The translations under genes and the position numbers were made by a program. A stretch of DNA of 64,000 nt, from positions 34,005-98,004 of the forward strand of contig JAOTVA010000002.1 in the NCBI GenBank assembly GCA_029863645.1, read 5' to 3'. Of this stretch, positions 26,809-41,157 are shown piece by piece. Positions within the stretch are counted from its first letter, which is position 1, and each line of letters begins with the position of its first letter. Below the pieces are notes generated by a model, which was not told where the DNA came from, searched no databases, and saw nothing but the letters and a program-made list of their open reading frames with translations. This DNA is from Gemmatimonadota bacterium. Lineage in GTDB: Bacteria > Gemmatimonadota > Gemmatimonadetes > Longimicrobiales > Gaopeijiaceae.

Positions 26809-28239
26809 TCATCTCGCAACCGTGTCGGCAGGTTGCGTGGGAGGTATCTGGCTCTCTTCGAGGGCCGAGGGGGGCCGCGCGGCACGCGTTTGGGCGACAC
26901 GAAGCAGAACCTGCCCGACACCACTGTCGAAGATGGCGATAGGAACTCCTTCGCGAAGCTGGTAGCCTACGACGCCTAAAGGTACGATGGCCGTCGCCCC
27001 GGAGAGGTTGTCCGCGATGGCCGAACGCACGGCTCGAGCGATGGCGCGCTCCCTGGCTTCTCCCGGAGCCTGGTCAAGCCGTAGCAGGCCGAGTGACCTC
27101 GTCGCGTCCCGGAGCTGAATTCTGGCCGCATCGGTGAGCGAATCCACCGCGGCCGGCGTGGGCTCGAAGCCCGACCGCCGAGCCTCGTCGACGAGCAGCT
27201 TTCTGCGGGCTTGGGCGAGAAGAAAGCCCCCCAGGTCTTCGTCGTTGCCGCGAAGCACCTCGTCGCGGAGTGGACCTTGTTCGGAGCGCAGGAGGTCCAA
27301 GAGCTCGCCCGCGGTATAGGCGCCGCCGCTCCACTGGACGAGGGCTCGCCGCGCCGCGCTCCCAGAGAGTCTGCTCTGCGGCGCCCTCGCGAGCTCGCGG
27401 GCTACGTCCAAGGCGCCACTGTTGATGGTCGGAACCGACCGCCCTTCCAAGCCCGCAATGAAGGTGGACTCGGCCGTGACGAGCCTTTGCTCCTGCACAA
27501 ACGAGCGGAAGCCCGTGGCTACGTCGTCGAAGCTCTGCTCTCGGCGCTCCTCGAGGCGGATCAGGTGAAGACCCAGCGGCGTCTGTACGACGTCGCTGAC
27601 CTCCCCGGGCTCCAGCGCCAGCACCGCCTCTTCGAACGGAGCCACCATCTCGCCTCGCCCGAAGAAGCCGAGGTCACCACCGACGGGTGCCGTACCCGGA
27701 TCCTGGCTGTACGTCCTCGCCAACTCCTCGAAGGGGGTGCCAGCCAGGATTTGCCCACGAATCTGCTGCAAGCGCGTGCGCACGCTGTCGCGTTGGGCCT
27801 CGGTGGCCTGGAGCGGCAAGGACAGCACGATGTGGCGGGCGTGGAGTTGCAGCTCCGGTGCGTCGGCTTCATAGAGCGCCCGCAGCGCTTCCGTGGTGAT
27901 CGACGTGTCGACCTGGACGACAGAGTCACGGAGCTGGAGCACCATGAGTTGTTGGACGAGGGGTCGTACGAGCGCCGCAAAGTCGAGGTCGGCGAACGTT
28001 GAGTCGTCGGCGGCGGCTTCGGCGAGTAGGGTGTAGTCGACCCAGAGCTCCGCCAGGGATCGCACGACCGGTACTTGGGTCGGGAGGCCCTCCTCGTCCA
28101 CCAGCAAAGTCACCGCTTCGTCGACCGTGAACCGATAGTCGCCCGCCTGTGCTACTAGCGCCGGCGCATCGGAGCTTCCTCCGCACCCCGCGAGCGAACC
28201 AAGCGCGAGGCACATCACCGCTGTCCTTCGTGTCCCCAT
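26809..28239 (-). CDS. Lipoprotein peptidyl-prolyl isomerase (PpiC/SurA type)
   Basis: A 476-residue protein with a lipoprotein signal (lipobox SLAGC, Cys19). The central domain is a parvulin: [18 protein letters not shown], then [12 protein letters not shown] and [10 protein letters not shown]. The C-terminal 200 residues are helical and lack recognised motifs. It lies 37 nt upstream of the SurA-like gene, so two membrane-periplasm foldases are probably made together. A role in outer-membrane protein assembly is inferred from family and pairing. Confidence 0.83.
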   Translation of the reverse strand: MGTRRTAVMCLALGSLAGCGGSSDAPALVAQAGDYRFTVDEAVTLLVDEEGLPTQVPVVRSLAELWVDYTLLAEAAADDSTFADLDFAALVRPLVQQLMVLQLRDSVVQVDTSITTEALRALYEADAPELQLHARHIVLSLPLQATEAQRDSVRTRLQQIRGQILAGTPFEELARTYSQDPGTAPVGGDLGFFGRGEMVAPFEEAVLALEPGEVSDVVQTPLGLHLIRLEERREQSFDDVATGFRSFVQEQRLVTAESTFIAGLEGRSVPTINSGALDVARELARAPQSRLSGSAARRALVQWSGGAYTAGELLDLLRSEQGPLRDEVLRGNDEDLGGFLLAQARRKLLVDEARRSGFEPTPAAVDSLTDAARIQLRDATRSLGLLRLDQAPGEARERAIARAVRSAIADNLSGATAIVPLGVVGYQLREGVPIAIFDSGVGQVLLRVAQTRAARPPSALEESQIPPTQPADTVAR

Positions 28240-28262
28240 CGATTCTGACCTGTTGAAGCTAT

Positions 28263-31570
<3,308 letters not shown>

Positions 31571-31571
<1 letters not shown>

Positions 31572-33502
31572 TACGTCTGTACCGCCACCGCCGTCCGACG
31601 CTGCTCGGTCGATTGGGTCGCGCGGCCCGAGGCCGCGACCATCGACTCGACGATCAGAAGCAGGCACGCCGCCAGCAGGAGCGGCCACCAGAGCTCGGGG
31701 CCGCGACGGCTGCGATACGTTTCGCGCGGCCAGTCGTCCGCACGCTGTACCAGGGTCACCTCGGCGCCGATGGCCGACTCGACCTCGGCGTCACCCAGGC
31801 GCGCGAGGCGCGACTCTGCGGCCGGAGTATTGAGCGCCACGACTGCGGTGACTGTGTCGGATGCAAGGAACGCATAAGCACCAGCCTCACCTGTCCCACG
31901 CACGGTGCGCGTGCCGTCGATCTCGAACTCGCGACCTGAAGGAAAGCGCACATGCGTAGCATCAGGTGGGGCAGGGAGGTGGTCGCCCACCAGGTACTCC
32001 GTCGCCCCGCCCGATCCGGCCCACTCCGACGCGACCCAGTCGACGAAGCGGACCATGCCCGTCGACACCGGCAACGTCGTCGCTCCGGAGGTGAGTGGTG
32101 AGGCGAGGAGGAGATAGCGCCGACCGGTGGCGTCGGTGCCCTCGAGGACCCATGGGTCACTGCCGACCATGGCTACGGAGCGAACCGGAGTGGTCGTGCC
32201 CGCTTGCTCAAGAGCATACCAACGGAGGGCACGTGCCCCGGTGAGGGCGGGCGGCAACGACTCCCCCTCGATCTCCCCTTCACCGACGCTCTCTCGCTGG
32301 ACATAGCGCCAGCCGATGCCGGCCTCCGCCAGTCGCCGATTGAGGGCCGGCAGGACGGTGACGTCGTCTGGCGGAACGATGAGGGCCGTGGTTTCCGCGC
32401 CGCGCGCCTCGAGGCCCACGCCCTCTGGGGCGATGAGGAGCTCGGCGGTCGCCGCCTGGGCCGACTCGATCCTTCCGGACCGCTGCAATACCGCCATCGC
32501 CTCGCCGAGGAAGAGTCCGGGCGTTCCGTCGACGGCGACACGGGGCGCGCCCCTCGAGCGGTACGCGAAGAAGCGGCGGTCGTCCGCGCGTAGTGCATCG
32601 GGATCGGCGTCCGCGTAGCCCGTTACCCACCCAGACCCGGTCGGCGGCAGCGCGATCGATGCCTCGGCACCGGCGCCTAGCTCTCCCGCGGCCCGCACCC
32701 GTCCGTCGAGTACGACGCGGACTGCCCAGCGCGTCGTGTCGTCCTCTCCTTCGAGCGCCCGGACGGTGAGCGCGGTGCGTTGTCCCTCCAGGGGTGGCAG
32801 CCCACCTCCGACGAGTACAGACGTCAACGCTCGGTTCCCGTTAGTTGGCCTGTCTCCGGACCACGAAATCACAGGGATATCGGTGGCGGGCTCCCCGCCC
32901 GGAAGCGCGAAGCCGGTGCGCTGCATGTCCGAGAGCAGGTGAATCTCTCGCTGGGGCAAGTTTGATGTCCGAAGTAGCTCTGCGGCGCGCTCCAGCGCGG
33001 CGGTGAGATCGCCCGCGCCGTCGCTGGTCTGGGTGGCCTCTACGGCTGAGCGTGCGGCGGACACATCTCCCGGGATGGCCGGTAGCCAGGGTTCGCCGGC
33101 GCGAATGACCCAAAAAAGGTCCTCGTTGGTCGCCTGATCCAGGGCCGACTGCGCCAGCGCCTTGAGCTCATCGAGGACACGCGTCTCGCCGACGACGAGA
33201 CCGCTGCTCATGGAATTGTCCAAGATGATGGCCACCGCGGTCGGCGGATGGGAGGCACCCCGTCCGGCGAAGACCAAGCGCGCCCCCGCGCCCACCAGCA
33301 ACAGCAGGATCGCGATTCGCGTCATGAGAAGCAGGAGCTGCCTCAGCTTGATTCGTCTCGCGTGCTCCTTCTCGGTCCGTTCTAGATATCGAAGCGCCGG
33401 AAAGCTGAAGCGGCGACTTTCGTGACGCTGAAAGAGGTGGAGGAAGATCGGAACCGCGATCGCTACGGCGGCTGCCAGGAAGAAGGGATTCAGCGCACCC
33501 AT
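31571..33502 (-). CDS. BatA/VWA-like membrane protein
   Basis: A 643-residue protein starting at ATG 33502 (MGALNPFFLAAAVAIAVPIF, the BatA N-terminal membrane motif). It has two N-terminal membrane segments and a von Willebrand factor A-like domain from about 85 with DNSMSSG replacing the full DxSxS MIDAS start. A long periplasmic region follows, with one membrane segment near the C-terminus (LWWPLLLAACLLLIVESMV). Relatives occur next to DUF58 and MoxR genes. Here the DUF58 partner overlaps by 1 nt, but I see no moxR. Function in this family is poorly defined. Confidence 0.78.
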
Positions 33503-34431
33503 CAACCGAGCCGCTCCCGCTTCCTCAGATATGCCCGCAGAGCAAGCGATAGCGACTGATCGGTGTCCACGACTTCGTAGTCGATGCCGTGTGGGCGGAG
33601 GTCCCGGTACCATTCCGCGAGGGCTCCGCGCACGGCATCGCGGTATTCCACCCGGATGTCGGCCACACTCACCAACAACTCCTCGTCGGTCTCGGGGTCG
33701 TAGAAGCGGGCCTCCGAGGCCGAGGGGAGCTCGCGCTCCCCGGGATCGAGGATGTGGAACACGAGAACCTCGTGCCCGTGGTGGCGCAGGTACTTCAACG
33801 CCGTCAGCGTATCTTCCCTCGACACCAAGAGATCGGAGAGCAACACCACGAGGCCCCTCCGCCGCAACCGCACCGCGACGTCGCGCAGGGCCCCCTCCGC
33901 TGAGGTTCCGCCTTCCGCCTCCAGTGCCTCGAGCCGTCTCGTGAGCTCGCTCCATTGGCGACGCCCCCCTCGCGCCTGGAGGCGGTCGACGATGCGGTCA
34001 TGGAACGCGGCCATGCCAACTGAGTCTCCCTGCCGCAGGAGGATCAGCGCGAGTGAGGCGGCGAGGTGTTTCGCGTACCAAAGCTTGGTTGGCAGGACAC
34101 CGGGATTCGAGCTCCAACCCATCGACTCGCTCACGTCGACGAGGATATGGGCGCGAAGATTCGTTTCCTCTTCGAACTGCTTCACGTAGTAGCGGTCTGA
34201 CCGGCCGTACATACGCCAGTCGATGTAGCGTAGGTCGTCGCCCGCCTGATAGGCACGTAGCTCGGCAAACTCCGCCGAGAAGCCTCGATGAGGAGAACGG
34301 TGGAGCCCCATGAGGAACCCCTCGACCACCTCGCGGGCGATGAACTCGATGCCGCCCAACTGCGAGAGCGCGGCGGGGTCGAGGAGGTCGGGTCGTGCGC
34401 CCCGGCGGGCGCTCGTCTTGGGGTCGCTCAT
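33502..34431 (-). CDS. DUF58 domain protein
   Basis: A 309-residue soluble protein with the DUF58 signature (GLHRSPHRGFSAEFAELRAY followed by RYIDWRMYGRSDRYYVKQFE) and a VWA-like middle part (HILVDVSESMGW, with DVSES fitting a MIDAS motif). DUF58 proteins go with MoxR ATPases and VWA membrane proteins. The exact role is unknown. Its stop overlaps the VWA gene start by 1 nt (TGATG). It is the first gene of the long minus-strand series. Confidence 0.85.
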   Translation of the reverse strand: MSDPKTSARRGARPDLLDPAALSQLGGIEFIAREVVEGFLMGLHRSPHRGFSAEFAELRAYQAGDDLRYIDWRMYGRSDRYYVKQFEEETNLRAHILVDVSESMGWSSNPGVLPTKLWYAKHLAASLALILLRQGDSVGMAAFHDRIVDRLQARGGRRQWSELTRRLEALEAEGGTSAEGALRDVAVRLRRRGLVVLLSDLLVSREDTLTALKYLRHHGHEVLVFHILDPGERELPSASEARFYDPETDEELLVSVADIRVEYRDAVRGALAEWYRDLRPHGIDYEVVDTDQSLSLALRAYLRKRERLG

Positions 34432-34566
34432 TGGGGTCAGGAAGCTACCGGCGCGCTAGACGGGGCTCAACGGCCGTGTCCCTTCAGTGTGTCCCCGACT
34501 TCAGGGGCTGTCCTCGCTCGTGGACGGACAGGGCCCGGAAACCCCAGCAGGTTGGCGAAGAAGGGC

Positions 34567-34583
34567 CTGGCACGCCTGTTGCG
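34567..34583 (+). promoter_or_regulatory. Sigma-54-type promoter
   Basis: CTGGCACG-CCTG-TTGCG, with GG (34569-34570) and GC (34581-34582) exactly 10 nt apart as sigma-54 requires. The elements match the -24 box fully and the -12 box except for the last base. The transcript would begin near 34594, 28 nt before the ATG at 34622, with an AGGAG ribosome site between. Confidence 0.5.
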
Positions 34584-34621
34584 ACCCTACAGTCCTGCCC
34601 GAGTGACATCCAGGAGACAGA

Positions 34622-36034
34622 ATGCGCGGTCTGGCGTTCATCAGCGTAGCGGTCACCGCCCTCGCGGCGTCGAGCCTTCGTGCTCAGGCGCCCGTCGAGG
34701 GGGGCGGCCTCGAAACTCGGGTCTGGCTCGACCGCGGTGACGAGCCGGTGCTCCGCAGGGGAGAGACCGTTCGCATCTACTACCGGACCAGCGAGGACGC
34801 CTACTCGGCCATCTTCCGCATCGACACGGACGGGAGGATCTCGCTTGTATCCCCGCAGCATCCTTCGGCCGATCCGCTGGTGCGAGGACAGCGCGACTAT
34901 CGCCTGATGCTACCGAACTCGCCCGTATGGCGGGTCAACGAGGATCCAGGTGTGGGATACTTCTTCATGCTGGCGTCTCCCGAACCCCTCGACCTGTCGG
35001 CCTTCCCGTTCGATCCTGACTTCGGATGGGACCTCGGGGCCGTTGGGGACGTCGTGTACGAGGACCCCTACCTCGCGATCGACGAGTATGTCGCCCAGCT
35101 GATTCCAGACTGGGAGGTCGTTCCCTACGCACTCGACTTCATCACGTACAACGTCGGGGACACGTATACGTATCCGCGCTTCCTGTGCTATGACTGTCAC
35201 GAGGCGCGTCCGTACGCATCGTGGAATCCGTATTCGGTTCCTTGCCCTACCACGCGCGTCGTCATCTGGGACGATCCGTACTTCTATCCGTATTACCGCT
35301 ATGCAGGCACCCGCGTCGTGGTGGCACGGCCCGTCGTGACCCAGCCGCGCTATGCGGTCGCTGCCCGGGTCGCGGGCGACAGTTATCGCCCGCTGATTCG
35401 GTCGCGCCCAGGGCCCCCGCGTGCCGTCGCGGACTTCAAGGAGGCTCCGACAGCCGGGAGTCGTGATGCGACACCGCGTCGCGTGGCGCCGCAGGCGAGT
35501 CAATCCGCGCCCCGACCTACGCTGCAGCCGCGCTCCGCCCCCAGTGCCAGGCTTCCGGTCCGTACACCGCCACCGCGGGCGAGCCGCGCGACGCCGGCAG
35601 CCTCGGCGCCCTCCGACGCACGTATCGTTCGACCGAGCCAGCCTTCGGCGCCGACCGCTCGGCCGACGCCTCAGGCAACACGACCCTCCCAGGCCGTGAC
35701 CCCAGCCCCAACCAACCGGGGCGGTGCGAACCCATCTGCTCGCCCGGTCGCACCCAGTCGTCCGAGCAGCCGTCCGTCAACGCAGGCACGACCGAGCGCG
35801 CGTCCCACAGCCCCGAGTCGTCCGAGTGCACGGCCGGCTCCGAGCCGTCCCAGCGCCGGGTCCACCGCGCCGAGCCGGCCCCGCGCGCAACCGTCCGCGC
35901 CGAGTCCCCCGAGGGCCCAGCCCTCGGCCCCGAGTCGACCTCAGGCTCGTCCTGCCGCGCCATCCCGTGCGCCCACGTCGCGTCCGACGGTGCAACCGAG
36001 ACCGAACACGTCTGGGAGACGGCCGGGGGGCTGA
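34622..36034 (+). CDS. Secreted DUF4384-like protein with long disordered Pro/Ser/Arg/Ala tail
   Basis: A 470-residue protein with a signal peptide (cleavage near LRAQA). Residues about 30-125 resemble a DUF4384 domain (ETVRIYYRTSEDAYSAIFRI, then DGRISLVSP). A Tyr/Asp-rich middle with cysteines CYDCHEARPY follows. From about 265 to the end the chain is nearly all Pro, Ser, Arg and Ala, with many short PSRPxA-like repeats and a strong positive charge. The tail is surely disordered and could bind nucleic acid, LPS or murein. A sigma-54-like site lies upstream. Function is unknown. Confidence 0.7.
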   Translation: MRGLAFISVAVTALAASSLRAQAPVEGGGLETRVWLDRGDEPVLRRGETVRIYYRTSEDAYSAIFRIDTDGRISLVSPQHPSADPLVRGQRDYRLMLPNSPVWRVNEDPGVGYFFMLASPEPLDLSAFPFDPDFGWDLGAVGDVVYEDPYLAIDEYVAQLIPDWEVVPYALDFITYNVGDTYTYPRFLCYDCHEARPYASWNPYSVPCPTTRVVIWDDPYFYPYYRYAGTRVVVARPVVTQPRYAVAARVAGDSYRPLIRSRPGPPRAVADFKEAPTAGSRDATPRRVAPQASQSAPRPTLQPRSAPSARLPVRTPPPRASRATPAASAPSDARIVRPSQPSAPTARPTPQATRPSQAVTPAPTNRGGANPSARPVAPSRPSSRPSTQARPSARPTAPSRPSARPAPSRPSAGSTAPSRPRAQPSAPSPPRAQPSAPSRPQARPAAPSRAPTSRPTVQPRPNTSGRRPGG

Positions 36035-36134
36035 GATCCGCAGCCCTGAGGTGGTGTAGCGAGCCGGGCTCAGGGGGCTATCTTGTTGGTCCTTCGCCGG
36101 TGCCTCCGGCCGTTTTCGACTCACCTCCCTGCGC

Positions 36135-38282
36135 ATGCCCGACTCCAAGCACGACCACTGGCTGAAGAACGTCGCCCAGCAAGTGGGGCTGAATCTCGAC
36201 ATCCCGCCCCGTCCCGACGTCTCGGTAATCCGGCAGGCCTGGCCACAGGTGGTGAAGGCGAGCCGCATGCCCGAGGATCGATTCACGCAGAAGCTCGCGG
36301 GCCACTTTCGCATCGGCGTCGCCGCTCTCTCGACGTTCGATCCTCAGGCGGTGCGTCTCATTCCCGAGTCGGTTGCGCGACGCCACGGCATCCTCGCGAT
36401 GAGTTTCACTGAAGGGAATGTCGTCATCGCGACCTCGGATCCCACCAGTCGCGCATCGGTGCGTGACATCGTAGAACACTCGGGCCGGCAACCGGTATTC
36501 TTGCTAGCGGGTCCGTCCAGGCTCGCCGAAACGATGGAACGCGCGTATGCCCCGGCCCGCCAGCCTCGCAACGCGCTGCAGACGCTCGTGGCGAAGGTGG
36601 CCGAGAGCGATTTCCAGGTCGTGACGAATCAGGGCCGGGGGCTCTTCACGAGCTTCGAACTGGAGGACCCGGCAGTGGTTCAGCTTGCCGACATCGTGCT
36701 GCAGCAGGGTCTCCGCTATCGGGCGACGGAGATCCACGTCGAGCCCGGGAAGGAAGCGGGCAGGGTCCGCTACCGGATCGACGGAGTTCTTCAGCACGTG
36801 GTCGACTTACCCGCTAGTGCACACACGCGGCTCGTCGCACGACTGAAACACTTGGCGTTCGATCGGCCGGGCGCGAATCCGGACGATGGCTTTCCGGTTC
36901 AAATCACGGATCCACCCGCGCGGAAGAGTGCTTTCGTCATCTCGACACCGACGCCGGGTGGCGAGCTCGTGTGGATTCGCCTGGTCGATCCGCAGGCAGT
37001 GCCCACGCTCGAGTCGCTGAACTTCGGGGGACTCGAGGCGAGCAAGATCGAGCAGGTGCTGAGCCGGCAGGAGGGGCTGGTCTTGGTCACCGGTCCGGCC
37101 CGATCTGGCACTTCGAGTTTCGTATACGCGGCGCTGCATTCCTTGGAGCATCAAGCCGTCATCTCGCTCGAGGGACGCCCCGAGCTAGAGGTCCCGGGTG
37201 TCACCCAAATCAAGTACGATCCGTCCAAAGGACTCTCGTTCGCGCAGTCGCTTCAGCAGCTGCTCGATCGCAACCCGGACGTCATCCATGCCGGCGAGAT
37301 TCGCGACCTGGATACGGCGCGTATCGTGCTCCGCACCGCGGTCACGGGCCGAAAGGTCTTGGCCACGGTTCACACGTCGGATGCGGTGTCGGGCGTGCGT
37401 CGACTCCTGGACATGGGGCTGGCTGGGGGACGCCTCGCCGAGTCGATGCACGCGGTGGTCTCACTTAGGCTGGTCCGCGCACTTTGTAGGAAATGTGCCC
37501 GCCCGTTCGACCCTACCAAGGATGCCCGCTCTCGCGAGGCCAAAATGGGCTCGTTGTTGAATGCCGCTCCGGTCAAGAAGGCAGTCGGGTGCCGTGCCTG
37601 CGCTGGGACAGGATACCTCGGCCAGATACCGATACCGGAGGTGCTCGTCGTGACCCCGGGGATGAAGAGTGCGCTCGCTGCCGAGCCGAACGACGTAGAG
37701 CTGCTGCGCGTGGCCCAGGCAGAGGGGATGCGCACCTTCGCCGAAGTCGGACTGGAGCGTGTCGCCAACGGGGAGACCACATTCGAGGAGATCGAGCGGG
37801 TCCTCGGGATCGTCCCGGCGAGGCAGGAAACCACGGAGTCGGTGGGTCCCATCCTCGTGGTCGACGACGACGTCCAGGATCTGACCCTGGTCAGCGCCTC
37901 GCTGCGGAACATGGGCTTCGAGGTCGTCAGCGCGGAGGGCGGCCCCCAGGGGCAGGCGATGATCGAATCGGGAGAACACGACTTCTGCATGGTGGTCATG
38001 GATCTCTACATGCCTGATGTGGACGGGAATGCGCTTCTGCGCACCATTCGGCAGTCCCTCGCGACGCAGACGCTTCCGGTCATCGTTCTGACGAGCTCGC
38101 CGGATCCGCGTGACGAGTTGGAGGTCCTCGAGGCCGGGGCGGATGACTTCCTCCTGAAGCCCATCGTGGTCGACCGACTGGAGGCTCGGGTACGGGCTGT
38201 GCTGCGACGGAGTGGCGTACACGTCAGCGCGCAGCATGAGGCTGCTGACGCGAACTCGTGGCGGGCAGCTACGAGCCATTAG
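36135..38282 (+). CDS. GspE/PilB-like ATPase-fold protein fused to a receiver domain
   Basis: A 715-residue protein. The N-terminal T2SSE-N-like region (40-140) is followed by a GspE/PilB core. The Walker A position reads GPARSGTSS (320-328) with Thr326 where the catalytic lysine belongs, while HVEP (201), GEIRD (387-391) and the zinc cysteines 451, 454, 486 and 489 remain. The C-terminal 145 residues are a complete receiver domain (acidic pocket VDDD near 576-579, phospho-site Asp623, Lys675). It probably acts as a regulated, non-hydrolysing partner in a type IV pilus or type II secretion-like machine. No other such genes are in the window. Confidence 0.8.
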   Translation: MPDSKHDHWLKNVAQQVGLNLDIPPRPDVSVIRQAWPQVVKASRMPEDRFTQKLAGHFRIGVAALSTFDPQAVRLIPESVARRHGILAMSFTEGNVVIATSDPTSRASVRDIVEHSGRQPVFLLAGPSRLAETMERAYAPARQPRNALQTLVAKVAESDFQVVTNQGRGLFTSFELEDPAVVQLADIVLQQGLRYRATEIHVEPGKEAGRVRYRIDGVLQHVVDLPASAHTRLVARLKHLAFDRPGANPDDGFPVQITDPPARKSAFVISTPTPGGELVWIRLVDPQAVPTLESLNFGGLEASKIEQVLSRQEGLVLVTGPARSGTSSFVYAALHSLEHQAVISLEGRPELEVPGVTQIKYDPSKGLSFAQSLQQLLDRNPDVIHAGEIRDLDTARIVLRTAVTGRKVLATVHTSDAVSGVRRLLDMGLAGGRLAESMHAVVSLRLVRALCRKCARPFDPTKDARSREAKMGSLLNAAPVKKAVGCRACAGTGYLGQIPIPEVLVVTPGMKSALAAEPNDVELLRVAQAEGMRTFAEVGLERVANGETTFEEIERVLGIVPARQETTESVGPILVVDDDVQDLTLVSASLRNMGFEVVSAEGGPQGQAMIESGEHDFCMVVMDLYMPDVDGNALLRTIRQSLATQTLPVIVLTSSPDPRDELEVLEAGADDFLLKPIVVDRLEARVRAVLRRSGVHVSAQHEAADANSWRAATSH

Positions 38283-38323
38283 CTTCAAAGCGCCTGTCCT
38301 CTCAACTCCGCTTGAACAACGCC

Positions 38324-40126
38324 GTGCAGACCGATCACATCCGCAATTTTTGTATCGTGGCGCACATCGACCACGGAAAGTCTACTTTAGCGGATAGATT
38401 GCTCGAGGGCACGCGCACGCTCGACCACCGGCAGATGCGCGAACAGGTGCTCGACGACAACGAGCTCGAGCGGGAACGCGGCATCACCATCAAGCTCCAT
38501 GCCGTGCGCATGTCGCACAAAAGCGCATCGGGCGAGGAGTACGAGTTCAATCTGATCGACACACCCGGGCACGTGGACTTCACTTACGAGGTCTCTCGGT
38601 CGCTCGCGGCGTGTGAGGGCGCGATCCTCGTGGTGGATGCCACCCAAGGAATTCAGGCCCAGACGCTTTCCAATCTGTTCCTCGCGCTCGACGCGAACCT
38701 GGAGATCGTGCCGGTCATCAACAAGATCGACCTGCCTGGCGCGGAACCGGAGCGCAGGCGCGACGAGGTCGCGGACCTGTTAGGGGTCGATCCGGACTCG
38801 GTGCTCCTCGCGAGCGCCAAGGAAGGAATCGGCATCGAGGCGATCTTGGAAGCCGTCGTCGAGCGGGTGCCGGCGCCCACCGGCTCAGTGACGGATCCTC
38901 TAAGGGCTCTGATCTTCGATTCGTACTACGACAAGTACCTCGGAGCCGTGCCGTCCGTACGCGTAATGGACGGCGTCGTGAAACGCGGCATGAGCATCAC
39001 TTTCGGGAACGTCGACGCTGTGTACGAGGTCACCGAGGTCGGGTACCTGAGGTTGGGACGCGTGCCGCAGGCCGAGCTGGGGCCGGGCGAGGTCGGCTAC
39101 GTCGTCGCGGCGATCAAGGAAGTATCGGATACACGCGTCGGGGACACGATCCTCGATGCGGACCGACGCGCGACGAAGCTCCTCCCTGGTTATCAGGAAG
39201 CCCGGCCGATGGTCTTCGCGGGCATGTACCCCACCGACACCGACGACTACGAAGACCTACGAGACGCCTTGGAGCGCCTCCGACTGAACGACGCGAGCCT
39301 GAACTACGAAGCCGAGACCTCCGTAGCTCTCGGCTTTGGCTTCCGCTGCGGCTTTCTTGGCCTGCTACACATGGAGATCATCCAGGAACGGCTCGAGCGG
39401 GAGTTCGGTGTCGACCTGATTACCACGGTCCCGAACGTGAAGTATCACGTCACGCTCACCGATGGTACTTCCCTCAGCATCGAAAGCCCGACGGCGCTTC
39501 CCGACGCGGGTCGCATCTTGGCGGTGGACGAGCCAATCGTGCGTGCGCGTATCCTGTGCCCGGCAGAGTACATCGGGAACGTGCAGAAGCTGTGTTATGA
39601 CCGGCGAGGCGTATTCCGCGGGATGACCTACCTCGACCCGCAACGCGTCGAATTGGACTTCGAGCTCCCGCTCTCGGAGATCGTGCTGGACTTTTACGAC
39701 AGGCTCAAGGGAAGCACGCGCGGATACGCTGCGCTGGACTATGAATTTCTCGAGTATCGCCCGGACGACCTCGTGAAGCTGGACATCCTGGTTAACGGAG
39801 ATCCCGTTGATGCCTTCTCGGTCATAATTCACGAGTCGAAGGCTTATATCTATGGGCGGGATCTCGTGCGTAAGCTCAAGGAATTGATTCCCCCACAGCA
39901 GTTCCAGGTAGCGCTACAGGCGTCGATCGGCAACGATGTCATCGCGCGCGCGAACGTGAAAGCGCTCCGCAAGAACGTCACCGCCAAGTGTTACGGAGGT
40001 GACATCACGCGAAAGAGGAAGCTTCTCGAGAAGCAGAAGGAGGGGAAGCGGCGCATGAAGCTGGTAGGATCCGTCGAGATTCCCCAAGAGGCGTTCCTTG
40101 CCGTGCTGAACCTGGGAGACGACTGA
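38324..40126 (+). CDS. lepA: Elongation factor 4
   Basis: A 600-residue GTPase, the usual length. I chose GTG 38324 ([20 protein letters not shown]) because the family starts there. An in-frame GTG at 38258 would overlap the previous gene. The GTPase boxes [17 protein letters not shown] and NKID are intact, and the C-terminal CTD ends in [22 protein letters not shown]-4 acts on the ribosome under stress and remodels translocation. No good ribosome site is visible. Confidence 0.95.
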   Translation: MQTDHIRNFCIVAHIDHGKSTLADRLLEGTRTLDHRQMREQVLDDNELERERGITIKLHAVRMSHKSASGEEYEFNLIDTPGHVDFTYEVSRSLAACEGAILVVDATQGIQAQTLSNLFLALDANLEIVPVINKIDLPGAEPERRRDEVADLLGVDPDSVLLASAKEGIGIEAILEAVVERVPAPTGSVTDPLRALIFDSYYDKYLGAVPSVRVMDGVVKRGMSITFGNVDAVYEVTEVGYLRLGRVPQAELGPGEVGYVVAAIKEVSDTRVGDTILDADRRATKLLPGYQEARPMVFAGMYPTDTDDYEDLRDALERLRLNDASLNYEAETSVALGFGFRCGFLGLLHMEIIQERLEREFGVDLITTVPNVKYHVTLTDGTSLSIESPTALPDAGRILAVDEPIVRARILCPAEYIGNVQKLCYDRRGVFRGMTYLDPQRVELDFELPLSEIVLDFYDRLKGSTRGYAALDYEFLEYRPDDLVKLDILVNGDPVDAFSVIIHESKAYIYGRDLVRKLKELIPPQQFQVALQASIGNDVIARANVKALRKNVTAKCYGGDITRKRKLLEKQKEGKRRMKLVGSVEIPQEAFLAVLNLGDD

Positions 40127-40140
40127 GTTCGAGGCGGCGA

Positions 40141-41157
40141 TTGAGTGCAGAAGCGCGGGTCATTCGGGCACCGAACCACCTCGGGGACGTCGTGCTGGCG
40201 CTCCCAGCCATCGTGGCCGACGGCGCCGACGTGCTCGTCGTGCGATGGCTCGCGCCCCTACTGGACATGGCGGGCGTAACAGCGGAGGTCCTGCCCTTCG
40301 ATCGCGGGCCGTCGGGCTTCGCCCGGGCTATGAAAGAGCTACGGGGGCGGCGATACGCTGCAGGCTCGCTCATGACCCCCGCGTTCTCCGCTGCTTGGCT
40401 TCTGCGGTGCGGGGGCGTGCGACATCTTCGCGGAACGAGCACGGACGGTCGTGGCTTTCTGCTCAGGGACCGGATCGACCGGAAGGAGCTCGCCGGCCGA
40501 CATCGCATCGATGCGTTCAAACTCCTGCTCGGCCAAGACGTCTCGACGGCGCCGGTGTCGCACCGCGTGGTGCCGCCCGCGGAGCGTGTGGCGACATGGC
40601 GCACGCGCCTGGGCGGTCCGGACGGGACGAGCCGGCTGGTTGGCCTCTGTCCGGGCGCGAACGCGCCTGCCCGACGCTGGCCGGCCGATCGCTTCGGGGA
40701 GGTTGCCCGCTCCATGCTGGCAGAGGGCAGGCCCGTGGTCGTCCTCGGTGGCAGCCGTGAGCGTGAGGTGACCGGTCTCGTGGCCGGAGAGGCCCCAGGG
40801 GCAGTGGACCTCGGCGGCCAAACCGATCTGACTGACCTCGCCGCGATCCTGTCGCTTTGCGACCTTGTCCTCACGAACGACACCGGTCCGATGCACCTTG
40901 CAGGGGCCGTGGGTACGCCTACCGTCACCCTGTGGGGATCGTCCGATCCACGCGAGGTGCGGCAGCTGGGGGCGCCTGACCTACCGGTGACGGGTGCGGA
41001 CCTTCCGTGTAAGCCGTGCTGTCGAAATCACTGCCACAGGCGGGGGCGGGGGACCCTCCTGGCGGATGCCAAAGAGGAGTGCATGCGGCTGATCGACGTT
41101 CAGGACGTGTATGATGCGGCGCATGCCGCCTCCGGCCGGAGGCGTGTCGATGAGTGA
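40141..41157 (+). CDS. GT9-family glycosyltransferase (ADP-heptose:LPS heptosyltransferase-like)
   Basis: A 338-residue glycosyltransferase 9 protein. It starts at TTG 40141, in a run beginning RVIRAPNHLGDVVLALPAI, the usual N-terminal motif of heptosyltransferases. The donor-binding motif NDTGPMHLAGAVGTPTVTLW is present near 252. The cysteine cluster CKPCCRNHCH near the C-terminus is also seen in many RfaF-like proteins. It should add a heptose or related sugar to lipid A-core or another envelope glycan. Its end overlaps the ROK kinase gene by 8 nt. Confidence 0.88.
   Translation: MSAEARVIRAPNHLGDVVLALPAIVADGADVLVVRWLAPLLDMAGVTAEVLPFDRGPSGFARAMKELRGRRYAAGSLMTPAFSAAWLLRCGGVRHLRGTSTDGRGFLLRDRIDRKELAGRHRIDAFKLLLGQDVSTAPVSHRVVPPAERVATWRTRLGGPDGTSRLVGLCPGANAPARRWPADRFGEVARSMLAEGRPVVVLGGSREREVTGLVAGEAPGAVDLGGQTDLTDLAAILSLCDLVLTNDTGPMHLAGAVGTPTVTLWGSSDPREVRQLGAPDLPVTGADLPCKPCCRNHCHRRGRGTLLADAKEECMRLIDVQDVYDAAHAASGRRRVDE

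Noticed and set aside
38258..38323. GTG 38258 as the lepA start
   Set aside because: It adds 22 residues not seen in EF-4 and overlaps the upstream stop by 25 nt.
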